A stretch of 64,000 nucleotides of DNA from Agromyces salentinus (GCF_009749395.1 NZ_WBIR01000013.1:62001-126000); one strand, 5' to 3'. Counted from the first letter of the stretch, positions 16,906-26,322 are shown. Numbers and translations are program-made. The notes: a model not told the origin generated them from the sequence alone.

Positions 16906-18522
16906 TCAACGGCGACGCAACCGGGCGATGAGCGGAGCCGCGAAGCCGTGCAGCTCGGGCGAGCGGAGGAGCCAGAGCCCGCCGAAGTACAGCCCGGACA
17001 TCACGATGCCGATGACCACCATGGTCACCATCGCACCGGCGACGCTCGAGATGGCGAAGCCTCCCTCGGTCAGTCCGCCGAAGGCGATGAGGAGCACGAT
17101 GCCCACGCCGACGGGCAGCACGAGGCAGAGCAGCGAACGGCTCAGCGTGCCGAGGATCCGGCGCCCGTCGATGCTTCCGAGGCGGCGACGGAGCAACGCG
17201 GTCGCGAGCACGAACTGCGCGGTCACGGCGACGGATGTCGCGAGGGCGACGCCCACGCCGATGAGGTCGAGCGGCAGCAGGAGGGCGCTGAGTGCTCCGA
17301 TGGCGAACACGATGACTTGGAAGAGCGTGAAGAAGAACGGGGTCCGCGTGTCGTTCAGGGCATAGAAGGTGCGCTGGACCACGAACAGGAGGCTGAACGC
17401 GACCAGCCCGACCGAGAAGGCGATGATGACGTTGCCGATGGTCGAGGCGCCGTCGAGGCCCCGATTGAAGACCGCGCCGAACGGGTAGGCGACCACCATC
17501 AGGCCGACGGCGGCGAGCATCATGATCATCAGGACACCGCGGATCGCGCCCGACAGGTCGGAGCGGACCTCGTCGAGTCGGTCGGTTGCGGCGTGCTCGC
17601 TCATACGCGTGAAGTACGCGGTCGCGATGGACACGGTGATGACCGAGTGCGGCAGCATGAAGACCAGCCAGGCCGTGTCCACGGCGGCGACGGAGGCGCC
17701 GTTGCCCGAGGCGACGACGAGGACCTGCGACTGCACGATCCCGGCCCCGGTCGTGAGCAGCAGCATCCCGAAGGTCCAGCCGGCGAGCTTGCCGGCCGCC
17801 CGCAGTCCGACGCCCCGCCAGGCGAAGTCGGGACGGTAGCGCAGGCCCACGCGCCGCCAGAACCAGAACAGCACGACCGCCTGCGCCATGATGCCGAGGG
17901 TCGCGGTGCCGGCCAGGAGGGCGATCATGCCGGGCGTCCAGTCACCCACCTGGCGGAGGCCGTCGGGGTCGAATCCGAAGATCGCCCCGAATGCGACGAG
18001 GCCCGCGATGGCGACGACATTGTTCAGCACCGGCACCCAGGTGAACGGACCGAAGCTGCGTCGCGCGTTGAGCACCTCACCGAGGAGCGTGTACATGCCG
18101 TAGAAGAAGATCTGGGGCAGGCACCACCACGCGAACGCGATGGCGAGCGGCAGGATCTCGGCGTTGGAACCGGCATACAGCGCGGTGAGCAGCGGCGCCG
18201 CCGCGGTCGCCACGATGGTCGCGGCGCCGAGGATGACGAAGGCCAGGGTCAGGAGCTTGTTGATGTACGCGCTGCCGCCGTCGGCGTGGGCCGAGGCCCG
18301 AACGATCTGCGGGACCAGGACAGCGCTCAGGACTCCGCCAGCGACGATCACGTAGACCGTGTTGGGCAGGCCGTTGGCAACGGCGAACGCGTCGGCGCCC
18401 GACCCGACCACGCCGATCGTCGCGGCAAGCACCGCCACCTTCGCGAATCCGAGCAGACGCGAGACCAGCGTCCCCGAGGCGAGGAAGAGGCTCGCGCGAC
18501 CGATGCGGTCGTCGTCAGCCAT
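16906..18522 (-). CDS. murJ: Lipid II flippase MurJ (MviN family)
   Basis: MurJ flips lipid II across the cytoplasmic membrane for peptidoglycan synthesis. The protein starting at ATG 18520-18522 is 538 aa with about 14 predicted membrane segments. The family features include SGTLVSRLLGFAKVAVLAA at the N-terminus, ANGLPNTVYVIVAGGVLSAVLVPQIVRA, and later FYALNDTRTPFF. The C-terminus stops soon after the last helix; there is no long cytoplasmic kinase-like extension of the sort seen in mycobacterial Rv3910. It overlaps the end of the DUF6049 gene by 8 bp, so translation is coupled. In mycobacteria the same pair lies next to trxB. Confidence 0.95.
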   Translation of the reverse strand: MADDDRIGRASLFLASGTLVSRLLGFAKVAVLAATIGVVGSGADAFAVANGLPNTVYVIVAGGVLSAVLVPQIVRASAHADGGSAYINKLLTLAFVILGAATIVATAAAPLLTALYAGSNAEILPLAIAFAWWCLPQIFFYGMYTLLGEVLNARRSFGPFTWVPVLNNVVAIAGLVAFGAIFGFDPDGLRQVGDWTPGMIALLAGTATLGIMAQAVVLFWFWRRVGLRYRPDFAWRGVGLRAAGKLAGWTFGMLLLTTGAGIVQSQVLVVASGNGASVAAVDTAWLVFMLPHSVITVSIATAYFTRMSEHAATDRLDEVRSDLSGAIRGVLMIMMLAAVGLMVVAYPFGAVFNRGLDGASTIGNVIIAFSVGLVAFSLLFVVQRTFYALNDTRTPFFFTLFQVIVFAIGALSALLLPLDLIGVGVALATSVAVTAQFVLATALLRRRLGSIDGRRILGTLSRSLLCLVLPVGVGIVLLIAFGGLTEGGFAISSVAGAMVTMVVIGIVMSGLYFGGLWLLRSPELHGFAAPLIARLRRR

Positions 18523-21055
18523 CGCGCCGCCCGTCGGGTCGGGCGTCGGTGTCGCCGCGGGCGTCCTCGATGTCACGGGTTTCCTCTGCGTCATGGCGCT
18601 CCTCGGTGCCGGGAGCGGTCTCGGCGTCGGGCTCGACGTCGGCGTCGGGCGCGGTCTCGGTGCCGGCCACGTCGGTCTCAGCCGCTGCGGCAGTCTCGGC
18701 GGCGCGCTGGCGACGACGACGACGGATGTTGCGCCAGATGCCGATGCCGAAGACGACGATCAGGATGCCCCCGAGCACGGCGGCGCCGATGCCCTCCCAG
18801 TCGGCCTGGACGTCCGCCTGGATGACGACGGTCGACCCCACCGCGACCCCGGTGAGCGAGGTCAACGAGACCATGAGGAGCACCTCGCCGTTGCCGACAC
18901 CGGCCGCGACCGGGACGCTCACGGTGTTCCGCGATTCCGGCTCGACCGTCACTTGCACGGGTTCGTCGACGACCAACCGGCCGTTCGAGGGTGCGACGTC
19001 GACCTCGACGGTGACGGCGTACGCGGACGTGTTCTGCACGGTGATGGGGATGCCGGTCGAGCTCGCGACGACGAGCACGCTGCTGCTCGGCACGACGGAG
19101 ACCGAGTCGACCAGCGCGCGCTGCGCGGTGAGCCACTCGGTCGATGCGGCCGACCATTCGGGGGTGGTCGCGAGCCATCCGACGTCGAGGAGGGCGAGGA
19201 GGTCGCGCCGGGTCGGACCGGTGAGGTCGGCGGGCTCGGCGAGCAGGGACGAGAACGAGGCGACGTCGGACTCGGCGGACACCATCGCCTGGGCGAGGCT
19301 GCGACGACCCTCCCCCTCGATCGAGTCGACGAGCGAGCGCGGAGTGGGGGGCGCGCCGATGGCCTGGGCGAGGCCCGTGGGCGTCACGAACTGCGAACCG
19401 GCGAGCTCGACGAGCAGTTCGCCGACGCGTTCGGGGTCCTCGCCGGCACTTCGGGAGAACGTGGCGAGCAAGGGGATCGTCGAGTCCTGGGCGCCGTCGA
19501 GGGTGGCACGGGCCAGGACCTCGCTCGCGGCATCCCGCCATTCGAGGTCGCTCGTGGCCGCCGCCGCATCGCGGACCGCGGAGGTCAGGTCCTGGTCGGA
19601 GACGATGGCCGTGCCGCCGTCGACCAGGGCGGAGGTGCGAGCGCCGGGGAGGTCCTCGACGTTGGCCGAGTCGAGGATCGAGGTCGTCATCCCTGCGGCG
19701 TTGAAGAACGAGATGTCGCCGGGCGCGACGGTGGTGTCGCCGGGCCAGGCGATGTCGGTGCGCGTGTACGACCAAGCCAGCAGTTCGGCAGTGTCGGGCA
19801 CGGTGGAGACGGGAGCGGTGGGGGTGGGCGTCGGCGACTCGCTGGGGGTGGGCGCGGTCTCGGCCGGGGCCTCGGTCGCCTCCGGCTGCCCGACACCCAG
19901 GTCGCCCTGGTCGCCTGCTGCCGGATCCTGCACGAAGTCGTCGGGGTCGAGCACGTCCGCGAAGCTCTCGGGCACGAGCGGAGCGCTCAGGCCGATCTGG
20001 GACTGCAGGGCGAGGTCGGCGTCGGCGTAGGCCAGCGGGAAGGTCTCGTTGGGCACGTCGGCGAGGCGCTGGAGCCACTCGAGCGCCTCGGGGGGCGCCG
20101 CGCTGCCAAGCGACCTGATGGAGGCGATGACGCGGGGATCGATCCCGATCGCGACCTCGCGGCCGGCCAGCGCATCGAGTTGGGTGCTGAGCGTGCCGTC
20201 GGGCGCGGTCCATGCGGCGAGCTCGTCGATGCCGATGAGACCCGTGGTCGCGGTCGGAACCGTCAGCGGAGCCACGAGCGCGATCGGCGCGGCGCCGGCG
20301 GCCGTCGAGGCCGTGTTCGCGAGTGCGGAGGTCTGGGTGGCGACCACGACATCGCCCACGCGGAGTTCCGCACCGAGCCCGATGACCGGAGAGCCCGCGA
20401 CATCCGCGAACGCCTCGGCCGGAACGGTGAAGGCGACCTGTGCGATCGCGCCGGTCGCCAGGCCACGCGTCGGCGACTCGCCCAGCGCGACCGGCTCGGT
20501 CGAGAATCCCGACGTCGCGCCCGCGAGCCAGGCGTCGAGGTCGCCGGATGCCTCGATCGGCGAGCCGGCGCGGACGAGACGGAGCCTGCCCTCCTCGAGG
20601 AAGGAACCGCTGAGGTTCTCGAGCTCGACGGAGACCGCGACGGCGCTGCCGGCGGCCCCGGGGGTGAACGTCGTCGAGATGGTGGGGGCGATGCTGATGT
20701 CGACGCCCTCCTCCACCTTCTGCTGGGCCGTCGACATGGACGCGGACGCGGCGGCATCCGTCGAGTCGGTGACGGCGTCGCTCCGCGTGGCCGATGATGC
20801 GGCGCCGACGAGCACGTCGCGGATGCCGGTCACGGGGTCGATGCCGCCGGCCTGCGCGGCGAGCGGCGCCACGACCGCGGCGGCGACGCCGAACGCGGAG
20901 ACCGCGATGACGGAGCGGCGAACCCAGCGGCGGCGCGGGCGCCCTGCTGCGCCGACTGCCGACGTCGACGAGGTCTCGTCGTGCGCGCCCGAAGCGCCGG
21001 TGGATCCGAATCGCCTGCGGGCACGACGACGCCCAGCGTTCGAGTCGGCCACCAT
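18515..21055 (-). CDS. DUF6049 family cell-envelope protein (Rv3909-like)
   Basis: The 846-aa protein has a basic N-terminus, a membrane/signal segment (WVRRSVIAVSAFGVAAAVVA near residues 44-63), a large extracytoplasmic part, a C-terminal membrane helix (ILIVVFGIGIWRNI) and an Arg-rich then acidic cytoplasmic tail. The extracytoplasmic part includes immunoglobulin-like segments and a Pro/Thr/Glu-rich linker. The same gene order (cca, DUF6049, murJ) is conserved in actinobacteria, where the mycobacterial counterpart is Rv3909; the function is not established. The start ATG at 21053-21055 lies 7 nt after a TAGAAT -10 element, so the mRNA is probably leaderless. The frame continues open upstream, but that is antisense to cca. 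Confidence 0.85.
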   Translation of the reverse strand: MVADSNAGRRRARRRFGSTGASGAHDETSSTSAVGAAGRPRRRWVRRSVIAVSAFGVAAAVVAPLAAQAGGIDPVTGIRDVLVGAASSATRSDAVTDSTDAAASASMSTAQQKVEEGVDISIAPTISTTFTPGAAGSAVAVSVELENLSGSFLEEGRLRLVRAGSPIEASGDLDAWLAGATSGFSTEPVALGESPTRGLATGAIAQVAFTVPAEAFADVAGSPVIGLGAELRVGDVVVATQTSALANTASTAAGAAPIALVAPLTVPTATTGLIGIDELAAWTAPDGTLSTQLDALAGREVAIGIDPRVIASIRSLGSAAPPEALEWLQRLADVPNETFPLAYADADLALQSQIGLSAPLVPESFADVLDPDDFVQDPAAGDQGDLGVGQPEATEAPAETAPTPSESPTPTPTAPVSTVPDTAELLAWSYTRTDIAWPGDTTVAPGDISFFNAAGMTTSILDSANVEDLPGARTSALVDGGTAIVSDQDLTSAVRDAAAATSDLEWRDAASEVLARATLDGAQDSTIPLLATFSRSAGEDPERVGELLVELAGSQFVTPTGLAQAIGAPPTPRSLVDSIEGEGRRSLAQAMVSAESDVASFSSLLAEPADLTGPTRRDLLALLDVGWLATTPEWSAASTEWLTAQRALVDSVSVVPSSSVLVVASSTGIPITVQNTSAYAVTVEVDVAPSNGRLVVDEPVQVTVEPESRNTVSVPVAAGVGNGEVLLMVSLTSLTGVAVGSTVVIQADVQADWEGIGAAVLGGILIVVFGIGIWRNIRRRRRQRAAETAAAAETDVAGTETAPDADVEPDAETAPGTEERHDAEETRDIEDARGDTDARPDGRRDG

Positions 21056-21062
21056 GCTCGCG

Positions 21063-21147
21063 ATTCTACGGCGTGAGCCCGTGGCGCCGGTGCGGCGATG
21101 CACAGGTTCGGCTCCGCACCGTGCCGTGCGCGGCACCCGAATAGCAT
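21063..21147. promoter_or_regulatory. divergent leaderless promoters of the DUF6049 gene and cca
   Basis: In the 99-bp divergent gap, TAGAAT (minus strand, 21063-21068) lies 7 nt before the DUF6049 ATG. TAGCAT (plus strand, 21142-21147) lies 7 nt before the cca ATG. The spacing implies transcripts that begin at or next to the start codon. Confidence 0.65.
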
Positions 21148-21154
21148 TGACGGC

Positions 21155-22591
21155 ATGCAGAGTGTCGCCGAGGCCCTCGCCCGCCTGGGCGAACTGGCCG
21201 CTTCGCCGACCGTCTCGAAGCTCGCGGCGGCCTTCGAGCGGGCCGGATTCGAGCTCGCCCTCGTCGGCGGGCCCGTGCGCGACGCCTTCCTCGGCCGGGC
21301 GGTCAACGACCTCGACTTCACGACGGATGCCACGCCCGACGAGATCCTCACCGTCGTGAAGCCGATCTCCGAGGCCCACTGGGACATCGGGCGGGCCTTC
21401 GGCACGATCGGCGCGAAGGTCGCCGGCGAGACGGTCGAGATCACCACGTACCGGGCCGATGCCTACGACGGCGACTCGCGCAAGCCCGACGTCGTGTTCG
21501 GCTCGAGCCTCGACGACGACCTCGGACGGCGCGACTTCACGGTCAACGCCCTCGCGCTCCGACTCCCGAAGCTCGAACTCGTCGATCCCTCCGGCGGGGT
21601 CGAGGACCTGCTCGCGAAGACGCTCCGCACGCCGTCGGCGCCCGAGATCTCCTTCGGCGACGACCCGCTGCGGATGCTCCGCGCAGCCCGCTTCTCGGCG
21701 CAGCTCGGGTTCGAGGTCGAGGACGGCACGCGTGCGGCGATGACCGAGCTCGCCGACCAGATCGACCGCATCTCCGCGGAGCGCGTGCGCGATGAGCTGT
21801 CGAAACTCCTCCTGACCGCGGCGCCGACCGGCGGCATCCGCCTGCTCGTGGAATCGGGACTCGCCGAGCGCGTGATCCCCGAGATCCCCGCGCTCCGGCT
21901 CGAGGTCGACGAGCACCACCACCACAAGGACGTGTACGAGCACTCGCTCACGGTGCTCGAGCAGGCCATCGACTACGAGGTCGCTCGGGGCAACCTCGAC
22001 TCCCCCGACCTCGTGGTCCGCCTGGCGGCGCTGATGCACGACATCGGCAAGCCGGCGACCCGCCGCCTCGAGAAGGGCGGCGTGGTCTCGTTCCACCACC
22101 ACGACGTGGTCGGCGCGAAGCTCGCCCGGAAGCGGCTGCGCGCCCTGCGCTTCGACAACGACACGATCGCCGCCGTCACGCGCCTCATCGAGCTGCACCT
22201 GCGCTTCTTCGGGTATGCGGATGCCGCGTGGACCGACTCCGCGGTGCGCCGCTACGTGCGCGACGCGGGCGACCAGCTCGAGCGGCTGCACATCCTCACC
22301 AGAGCGGATGTCACGACCCGCAACCGCCGCAAGGCCGACCGCCTCGGCTTCGCGTACGACGACCTCGAGGAGCGCATCGCCGTGCTCGCCGAGGAGGAGG
22401 AGCTCGCGGCCGTGCGGCCGGAACTCGACGGCGCCGACATCATGCGCCTGCTCGACCTGAAGCCGGGACCGATCGTGGGCGAGGCTTACCGCTACCTCCT
22501 CGAGGTGCGCCTCGACGAGGGACCCATCGGACCGGATGCCGCGGAGCAGCGCCTGCGCGCCTGGTGGGACGCGCGCGACGCCGACGCCTGA
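21155..22591 (+). CDS. cca: CCA tRNA nucleotidyltransferase
   Basis: The enzyme adds or repairs the CCA end of tRNAs. The 478-aa protein starts at ATG 21155. It has the class II nucleotidyltransferase head FELALVGGPVRDAFLGRAVNDLDFTTDA (motif GGxVRD, catalytic DxD) near residues 30-60, the RRDFTVNALAL motif, and DPLRMLRAARFSAQLGF. An HD-type domain follows (HDIGKPATRR; FHHHDVVGAKLARKRLR). An HD domain is usual in actinobacterial members. It is divergent from the DUF6049-murJ genes, as in mycobacteria (pcnA position), and has its own leaderless promoter. Confidence 0.95.
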   Translation: MQSVAEALARLGELAASPTVSKLAAAFERAGFELALVGGPVRDAFLGRAVNDLDFTTDATPDEILTVVKPISEAHWDIGRAFGTIGAKVAGETVEITTYRADAYDGDSRKPDVVFGSSLDDDLGRRDFTVNALALRLPKLELVDPSGGVEDLLAKTLRTPSAPEISFGDDPLRMLRAARFSAQLGFEVEDGTRAAMTELADQIDRISAERVRDELSKLLLTAAPTGGIRLLVESGLAERVIPEIPALRLEVDEHHHHKDVYEHSLTVLEQAIDYEVARGNLDSPDLVVRLAALMHDIGKPATRRLEKGGVVSFHHHDVVGAKLARKRLRALRFDNDTIAAVTRLIELHLRFFGYADAAWTDSAVRRYVRDAGDQLERLHILTRADVTTRNRRKADRLGFAYDDLEERIAVLAEEEELAAVRPELDGADIMRLLDLKPGPIVGEAYRYLLEVRLDEGPIGPDAAEQRLRAWWDARDADA

Positions 22592-22657
22592 GCCCGCGTC
22601 GCCGCCCGCCGCCGGGCGGGGCTGACCGCACGAATGGCGCCTGCACGCGGCATCCGC

Positions 22658-22774
22658 TAGACTGTCAAGGTTGCCCGTGCGCCTCGAATGTGAGGCCTCC
22701 TCGGGTGGCGTATGCACAACCCTCCTGCTGCAGAGATCCTGTAGCCGTTTGAGTCCGAAGGAGGTGGGTTAGTC
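22658..22774 (+). promoter_or_regulatory. rpsF promoter and structured mRNA leader
   Basis: A TAGACT -10 element lies at 22658-22663, giving a predicted 5' leader of about 105 nt. The leader can fold into nested stems: GGTTG (22669-22673) with CAACC (22717-22721), CCCG (22674-22677) with CGGG (22702-22705), and GCCTC (22681-22685) with GAGGC (22692-22696). A strong AAGGAGG precedes the rpsF ATG. In many bacteria the rpsF leader binds the S6:S18 complex for feedback control; whether this is that motif is inference. Confidence 0.55.
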
Positions 22775-23146
22775 ATGCACCAGTACGAGCTGATGGTTAT
22801 CCTCGATCCAGAGATCGATGAGCGCACCGTTGCTCCCAGCCTTGACAAGTTCCTCAACGTCATCCGAAACGATGGCGGCACGGTCGACAAGGTCGACATC
22901 TGGGGACGTCGTCGTCTGGCCTACGAGATCAACAAGAAGAACGAGGGCATCTACGCCGTCGTCGACTTCACCGCCGAGTCCAAGACCACCGACGAGCTCG
23001 ACCGCCAGCTGAACCTCAGCGAGGCCGTCATGCGCACGAAGGTGCTCCGCGCGGAAGAGGCGATCGCACAGGTCGCCGCTCACGCGAAGGCTCAGGAAGA
23101 GAAGGCCGCCAAGAAGGCTGCCGCTTCGGCCAAGAAGGACGCCTAG
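22775..23146 (+). CDS. rpsF: 30S ribosomal protein S6
   Basis: The 123-aa S6 protein begins [19 protein letters not shown] and contains [25 protein letters not shown], both family signatures. The C-terminus is a Lys/Ala-rich tail ([17 protein letters not shown]-like) common in actinobacterial S6. It binds S18 and 16S rRNA in the platform of the small subunit. It is the first gene of the rpsF-ssb-rpsR-rplI operon, preceded by a strong ribosome binding site and a structured leader. Confidence 0.98.
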   Translation: MHQYELMVILDPEIDERTVAPSLDKFLNVIRNDGGTVDKVDIWGRRRLAYEINKKNEGIYAVVDFTAESKTTDELDRQLNLSEAVMRTKVLRAEEAIAQVAAHAKAQEEKAAKKAAASAKKDA

Positions 23147-23151
23147 TCCCC

Positions 23152-23676
23152 ATGGCAGGCGAGACCATCATCACTGTGGTGGGCAACCTCACGGCAGATC
23201 CCGAGCTGCGCTACACGCAGGGCGGACTGGCGGTTGCCAACTTCACCATCGCTTCCACTCCCCGGACGTTCGATCGTCAGGCCAACGAGTGGAAGGACGG
23301 CGAAGCGCTGTTCCTGCGTGCGAGCTGCTGGCGTGAATTCGCCGAGCACGTCGCGGGTTCACTCACCAAGGGTTCCCGGGTCATCGCTACCGGACGTCTC
23401 AAGCAGCGTTCCTACGAGACGAAGGAAGGCGAGAAGCGCACCTCCATGGAGCTGGAGATCGACGAGATCGGTCCCTCGCTCCGGTACGCGACGGCTTCCA
23501 TCACGCGTGCGCAGTCCAACCGCGGTGCGGTCGGCGGCGGCGGCAACTCCTTCGGGGGCGGCGGCCAGCAGTCCGACGACGCGTGGGCTCCCAGCGCTCC
23601 CGCAGCCCAGTCGGGCGGCGGCGGCGACGTCTGGAACACGCCCGGAACGAACTACGGCGACGAGACGCCCTTCTAG
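23152..23676 (+). CDS. ssb: Single-stranded DNA-binding protein
   Basis: The 174-aa SSB has the OB fold ([28 protein letters not shown], then [24 protein letters not shown]), a Gly/Gln-rich flexible linker and the acidic tip ending GDETPF, which recruits partner proteins. It starts 5 bp after rpsF. The placement between S6 and S18 genes is the standard housekeeping locus, so this is the main SSB rather than a phage or plasmid copy. Confidence 0.98.
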   Translation: MAGETIITVVGNLTADPELRYTQGGLAVANFTIASTPRTFDRQANEWKDGEALFLRASCWREFAEHVAGSLTKGSRVIATGRLKQRSYETKEGEKRTSMELEIDEIGPSLRYATASITRAQSNRGAVGGGGNSFGGGGQQSDDAWAPSAPAAQSGGGGDVWNTPGTNYGDETPF

Positions 23677-23751
23677 GCCCCAGGGCCGGTGAACGGATGC
23701 CGCCAGCCGGGGCATCCGCTCGCACATCGTTTTCAACAGACAGGAAATCCA

Positions 23752-24012
23752 ATGGCTGGAAAGAGCAGCGGCGACCGCCGCAAGCCGAGCCGCGGGAAGG
23801 GCGCGAAGAACGCCGCCCCGGCGAAGTCGATCAAGGTCGGCATCATCGACTACAAGGACGTTGCGACCCTTCGCAAGTTCATCTCCGAGCGTGGAAAGAT
23901 CCGCGCCCGCCGCATCACCGGTGTCTCCGTGCAGGAGCAGCGCCTCATCGCCCGTGCCGTGAAGAACGCACGCGAGATGGCGCTCCTGCCCTACTCGGGC
24001 TCCGGCCGCTAA
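23752..24012 (+). CDS. rpsR: 30S ribosomal protein S18
   Basis: The 86-aa protein starts at ATG 23752, after CAGGAAA as ribosome binding site. The S18 signature is clear: [19 protein letters not shown], then [29 protein letters not shown]. The cysteine (zinc-binding) residues found in some S18 paralogues are missing from the N-terminus, so this is the zinc-independent form. Third gene of the operon. Confidence 0.98.
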   Translation: MAGKSSGDRRKPSRGKGAKNAAPAKSIKVGIIDYKDVATLRKFISERGKIRARRITGVSVQEQRLIARAVKNAREMALLPYSGSGR

Positions 24013-24023
24013 GGAGCACGACA

Positions 24024-24476
24024 ATGGCAAAGGTTATTCTCACGCACGAGGTCACCGGCCTCGGCACGGCCGGCGACGTCGTCGAGGTCAAGAACGGCTA
24101 CGCGCGCAACTACCTGGTTCCCCAGGGCTTCGCGACGCCGTGGACCCGCGGTGGCGAGAAGCAGGTCGAGCAGATCAAGGCCGCTCGCGCGGCTCGCGCC
24201 CTGCACTCGCTCGAGGACGCGCAGGCCCTCAAGGCCTCGCTCGAGTCCACCAAGGTCAAGCTCGCCGTCAAGGCGGGCGTCGGCGGACGCCTCTTCGGCT
24301 CCGTCAAGACCTCGGACGTCGCGGCTGCGGTCGAGGCCGCCGGCCTCGGCTCGGTCGACAAGCGCAAGGTCACCATCCCCTCGCCGATCAAGTCGGTCGG
24401 GGACCACGAGGCCATCGTGCGTCTGCACGACGAGCTCTCGGCCACGATCACCCTCCAGGTGGTCGCCGCGAAGTAA
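24024..24476 (+). CDS. rplI: 50S ribosomal protein L9
   Basis: The 150-aa L9 begins [20 protein letters not shown] and has the family signature [13 protein letters not shown] near residues 25-37, the long connecting helix and a C-terminal domain with [14 protein letters not shown]. It starts 11 nt after rpsR and ends the operon; a strong terminator hairpin follows at 24494-24527. Confidence 0.98.
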   Translation: MAKVILTHEVTGLGTAGDVVEVKNGYARNYLVPQGFATPWTRGGEKQVEQIKAARAARALHSLEDAQALKASLESTKVKLAVKAGVGGRLFGSVKTSDVAAAVEAAGLGSVDKRKVTIPSPIKSVGDHEAIVRLHDELSATITLQVVAAK

Positions 24477-24493
24477 TTCGCGCACGCACGACC

Positions 24494-24527
24494 AGCGGCG
24501 GTTCGGGCTTCGGCCCGGGCCGCCGCT
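24494..24527 (+). terminator. terminator of the rpsF-ssb-rpsR-rplI operon
   Basis: A stem of 15 pairs is formed by AGCGGCGG (24494-24501) with CCGCCGCT (24520-24527), two G-U pairs, and CGGGC with GCCCG closed by a TTCG tetraloop. A TTCGTATTT tract follows. Confidence 0.88.
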
Positions 24528-24603
24528 TCGTATTTCCCGGCCCCGTTTTTCGTGCGTCTCATGGGCCTCGAACACAAGGAATCTTCAGTGTTTCCTGTGC
24601 TCG

Positions 24604-24814
24604 TTGTACACAGGTGGGGTATCGCACACCGTGGAGTTCTCAAGAACTTTTTCCACACAGGTGTGGAAACTCTAAATGCCCGATCAAGTCAGAATTCAAC
24701 TCGTGTAATTCACAACAATTCCACAGATATCCACAGGCTGATTGCACATGTTCTGCGGCGTTTCGCCCAGATTCTCCCCAGAGTTATCCACAGGCTGGGT
24801 TGTGCTGTGGAGAT
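24604..24814. promoter_or_regulatory. DnaA-box cluster upstream of dnaB
   Basis: The 470-bp gap between rplI and dnaB contains, in a locally AT-rich stretch, a perfect DnaA box TTATCCACA (24784-24792). Near matches are TTGTACACA (24604-24612), TTTTCCACA (24649-24657), TGTGGAAAC on the other strand (24662-24670), AATTCCACA (24717-24725), ATATCCACA (24727-24735) and TGTGGAGAT (24806-24814). The density exceeds that of the dnaA-dnaN gap. The cluster could regulate dnaB, titrate DnaA or form an auxiliary origin element. The remaining 24815-24945 shows no structure beyond the dnaB ribosome binding site. Confidence 0.7.
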
Positions 24815-24945
24815 GCCTTCCATATCGTGAAGCAGCGTCCCGCGAATCCCCGGTCATCCACCGCGGGAATCACCGTGTCGGTGGTTCCCCGCAGACTCGG
24901 TCGTGGGCGCACAACGTGCAGCCCGTGTGGCTGGAACCGGAGGTC

Positions 24946-26322
24946 ATGGAGTTGTCGATCGCGCACATCGGGCTCGCCGAGACGACCGACGACGGAGCCC
25001 GCCGCGGTGAACGGGTTCCTCCCCACGACCTCCTCGCAGAGCAGAGCGCCCTCGGCGGCATGATGCTCTCGAAGGACGCCGTCGCCGACGTCATCGAGAC
25101 CATCCGCGGCGTGGACTTCTACGTGCCCAAGCACGAGGTCGTGTTCAACGCGATCCTCACGCTCTACTCGCACGGCGAGCCGACCGACGTCATCGCCGTG
25201 ACCGACGAACTGACGAAGACCGGCGAGCTGCAGCGCGCGGGTGGCGTCGAGTACCTCCACACGCTCACCGGACTCGTCCCCACCGCGGCGAACGCCGGCT
25301 TCTACGCGTCCATCGTCGCCGAGCGAGCCCTCCTCCGTCGCCTGGTCGAGGCCGGCACGCGCATCGTGCAGATGGGCTACGCCGGCGAGGGCGAGGTCGT
25401 CGACCTGGTCAACAACGCCCAGGCCGAGATCTACTCGGTGACCGGGTCCGTCGAGACCGAGGACTACGTGCCGCTCTCCGAGGCGGTCACCGTGGCGATC
25501 GACGAGATCGAGGCGGCTAAGCACACCGATGGCAAGTTCACCGGAGTGCCGACCGGCTTCGCCGATCTCGACGACCTGACGAACGGGTTCCACCCGGGCC
25601 AGATGATCATCGTCGCGGCCCGACCCGCCATGGGAAAGTCGACGCTCGCGCTCGACTTCGCTCGCGCCGCCGCGATCACCAGCGACCTGCCGGCCGTCTT
25701 CTTCAGCCTCGAGATGGGCAAGAGCGAGATCGCGATGCGCCTGCTCTCGGCCGAGGCATCCGTGCCGCTCCAGAACATGCGCAAGGGCACCGTCGACTCG
25801 CGCGACTGGACAACCATCGCTTCAACCCGAGGCCGCATCAACGATGCTCCGCTCTACATCGACGACTCCCCCAACATGACGCTCGTCGAGATCCGCGCCA
25901 AGTGTCGCCGGCTCAAGCAGCGCGTCGGCCTCAAGATGGTCGTCATCGACTACCTCCAGCTCATGACGAGCGGCAAGCGCGTCGAGAGCCGCCAGCAGGA
26001 GGTCTCGGAGTTCTCCCGTGCACTCAAGCTCCTCGCGAAGGAGTTGCAGGTACCGGTCATCGCCCTCTCGCAGCTGAACCGTGGCCCCGAGCAGCGAGCC
26101 GACAAGATGCCCGCGCTCTCCGACCTGCGCGAGTCGGGCTCGATCGAGCAGGACGCCGACATGGTGATCCTCCTGCACCGCGAGGCCGCCTACGAGCGTG
26201 ACAGTCCTCGTGCCGGTGAGGCCGACCTCATCGTCGCCAAGCACCGTAACGGCCCCACCCGCACCATCACGGTCGCGTTCCACGGGCACTTCTCGCGCTT
26301 CGCCGACATGGTGCAGGTCTAG
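24946..26322 (+). CDS. dnaB: Replicative DNA helicase DnaB
   Basis: DnaB is the hexameric helicase at the replication fork. The start at ATG 24946 (GGAGG close upstream) gives 458 aa, a usual length; an open frame continues further upstream through the DnaA-box region. It has the N-terminal domain (PPHDLLAEQSALGGMMLSKDA), Walker A ARPAMGKSTLAL near residue 225, and FFSLEMGKSEIAMRLLSAEA. Walker B-like VVIDYLQLM, ALSQLNRGPEQR and SDLRESGSIEQDADMVI complete the RecA-like core. There is no intein. It stands alone after the rplI terminator and is followed by a terminator at 26338-26368. Confidence 0.97.
   Translation: MELSIAHIGLAETTDDGARRGERVPPHDLLAEQSALGGMMLSKDAVADVIETIRGVDFYVPKHEVVFNAILTLYSHGEPTDVIAVTDELTKTGELQRAGGVEYLHTLTGLVPTAANAGFYASIVAERALLRRLVEAGTRIVQMGYAGEGEVVDLVNNAQAEIYSVTGSVETEDYVPLSEAVTVAIDEIEAAKHTDGKFTGVPTGFADLDDLTNGFHPGQMIIVAARPAMGKSTLALDFARAAAITSDLPAVFFSLEMGKSEIAMRLLSAEASVPLQNMRKGTVDSRDWTTIASTRGRINDAPLYIDDSPNMTLVEIRAKCRRLKQRVGLKMVVIDYLQLMTSGKRVESRQQEVSEFSRALKLLAKELQVPVIALSQLNRGPEQRADKMPALSDLRESGSIEQDADMVILLHREAAYERDSPRAGEADLIVAKHRNGPTRTITVAFHGHFSRFADMVQV

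Noticed and set aside
16873-18825. 650-residue plus-strand frame opposite murJ
   Set aside because: Low-complexity Glu/Arg/His composition typical of an antisense shadow of a membrane-protein gene.
21056-22717. Upstream extension of the DUF6049 frame on the minus strand, making a 1400-residue protein
   Set aside because: The extension is antisense to cca, has shadow-like composition, and a clear promoter/start exists at 21055.
24742-24945. N-terminal extension of DnaB from ATG 24742
   Set aside because: It lies in the DnaA-box cluster and does not resemble DnaB; the start at 24946 has GGAGG and gives the normal length.
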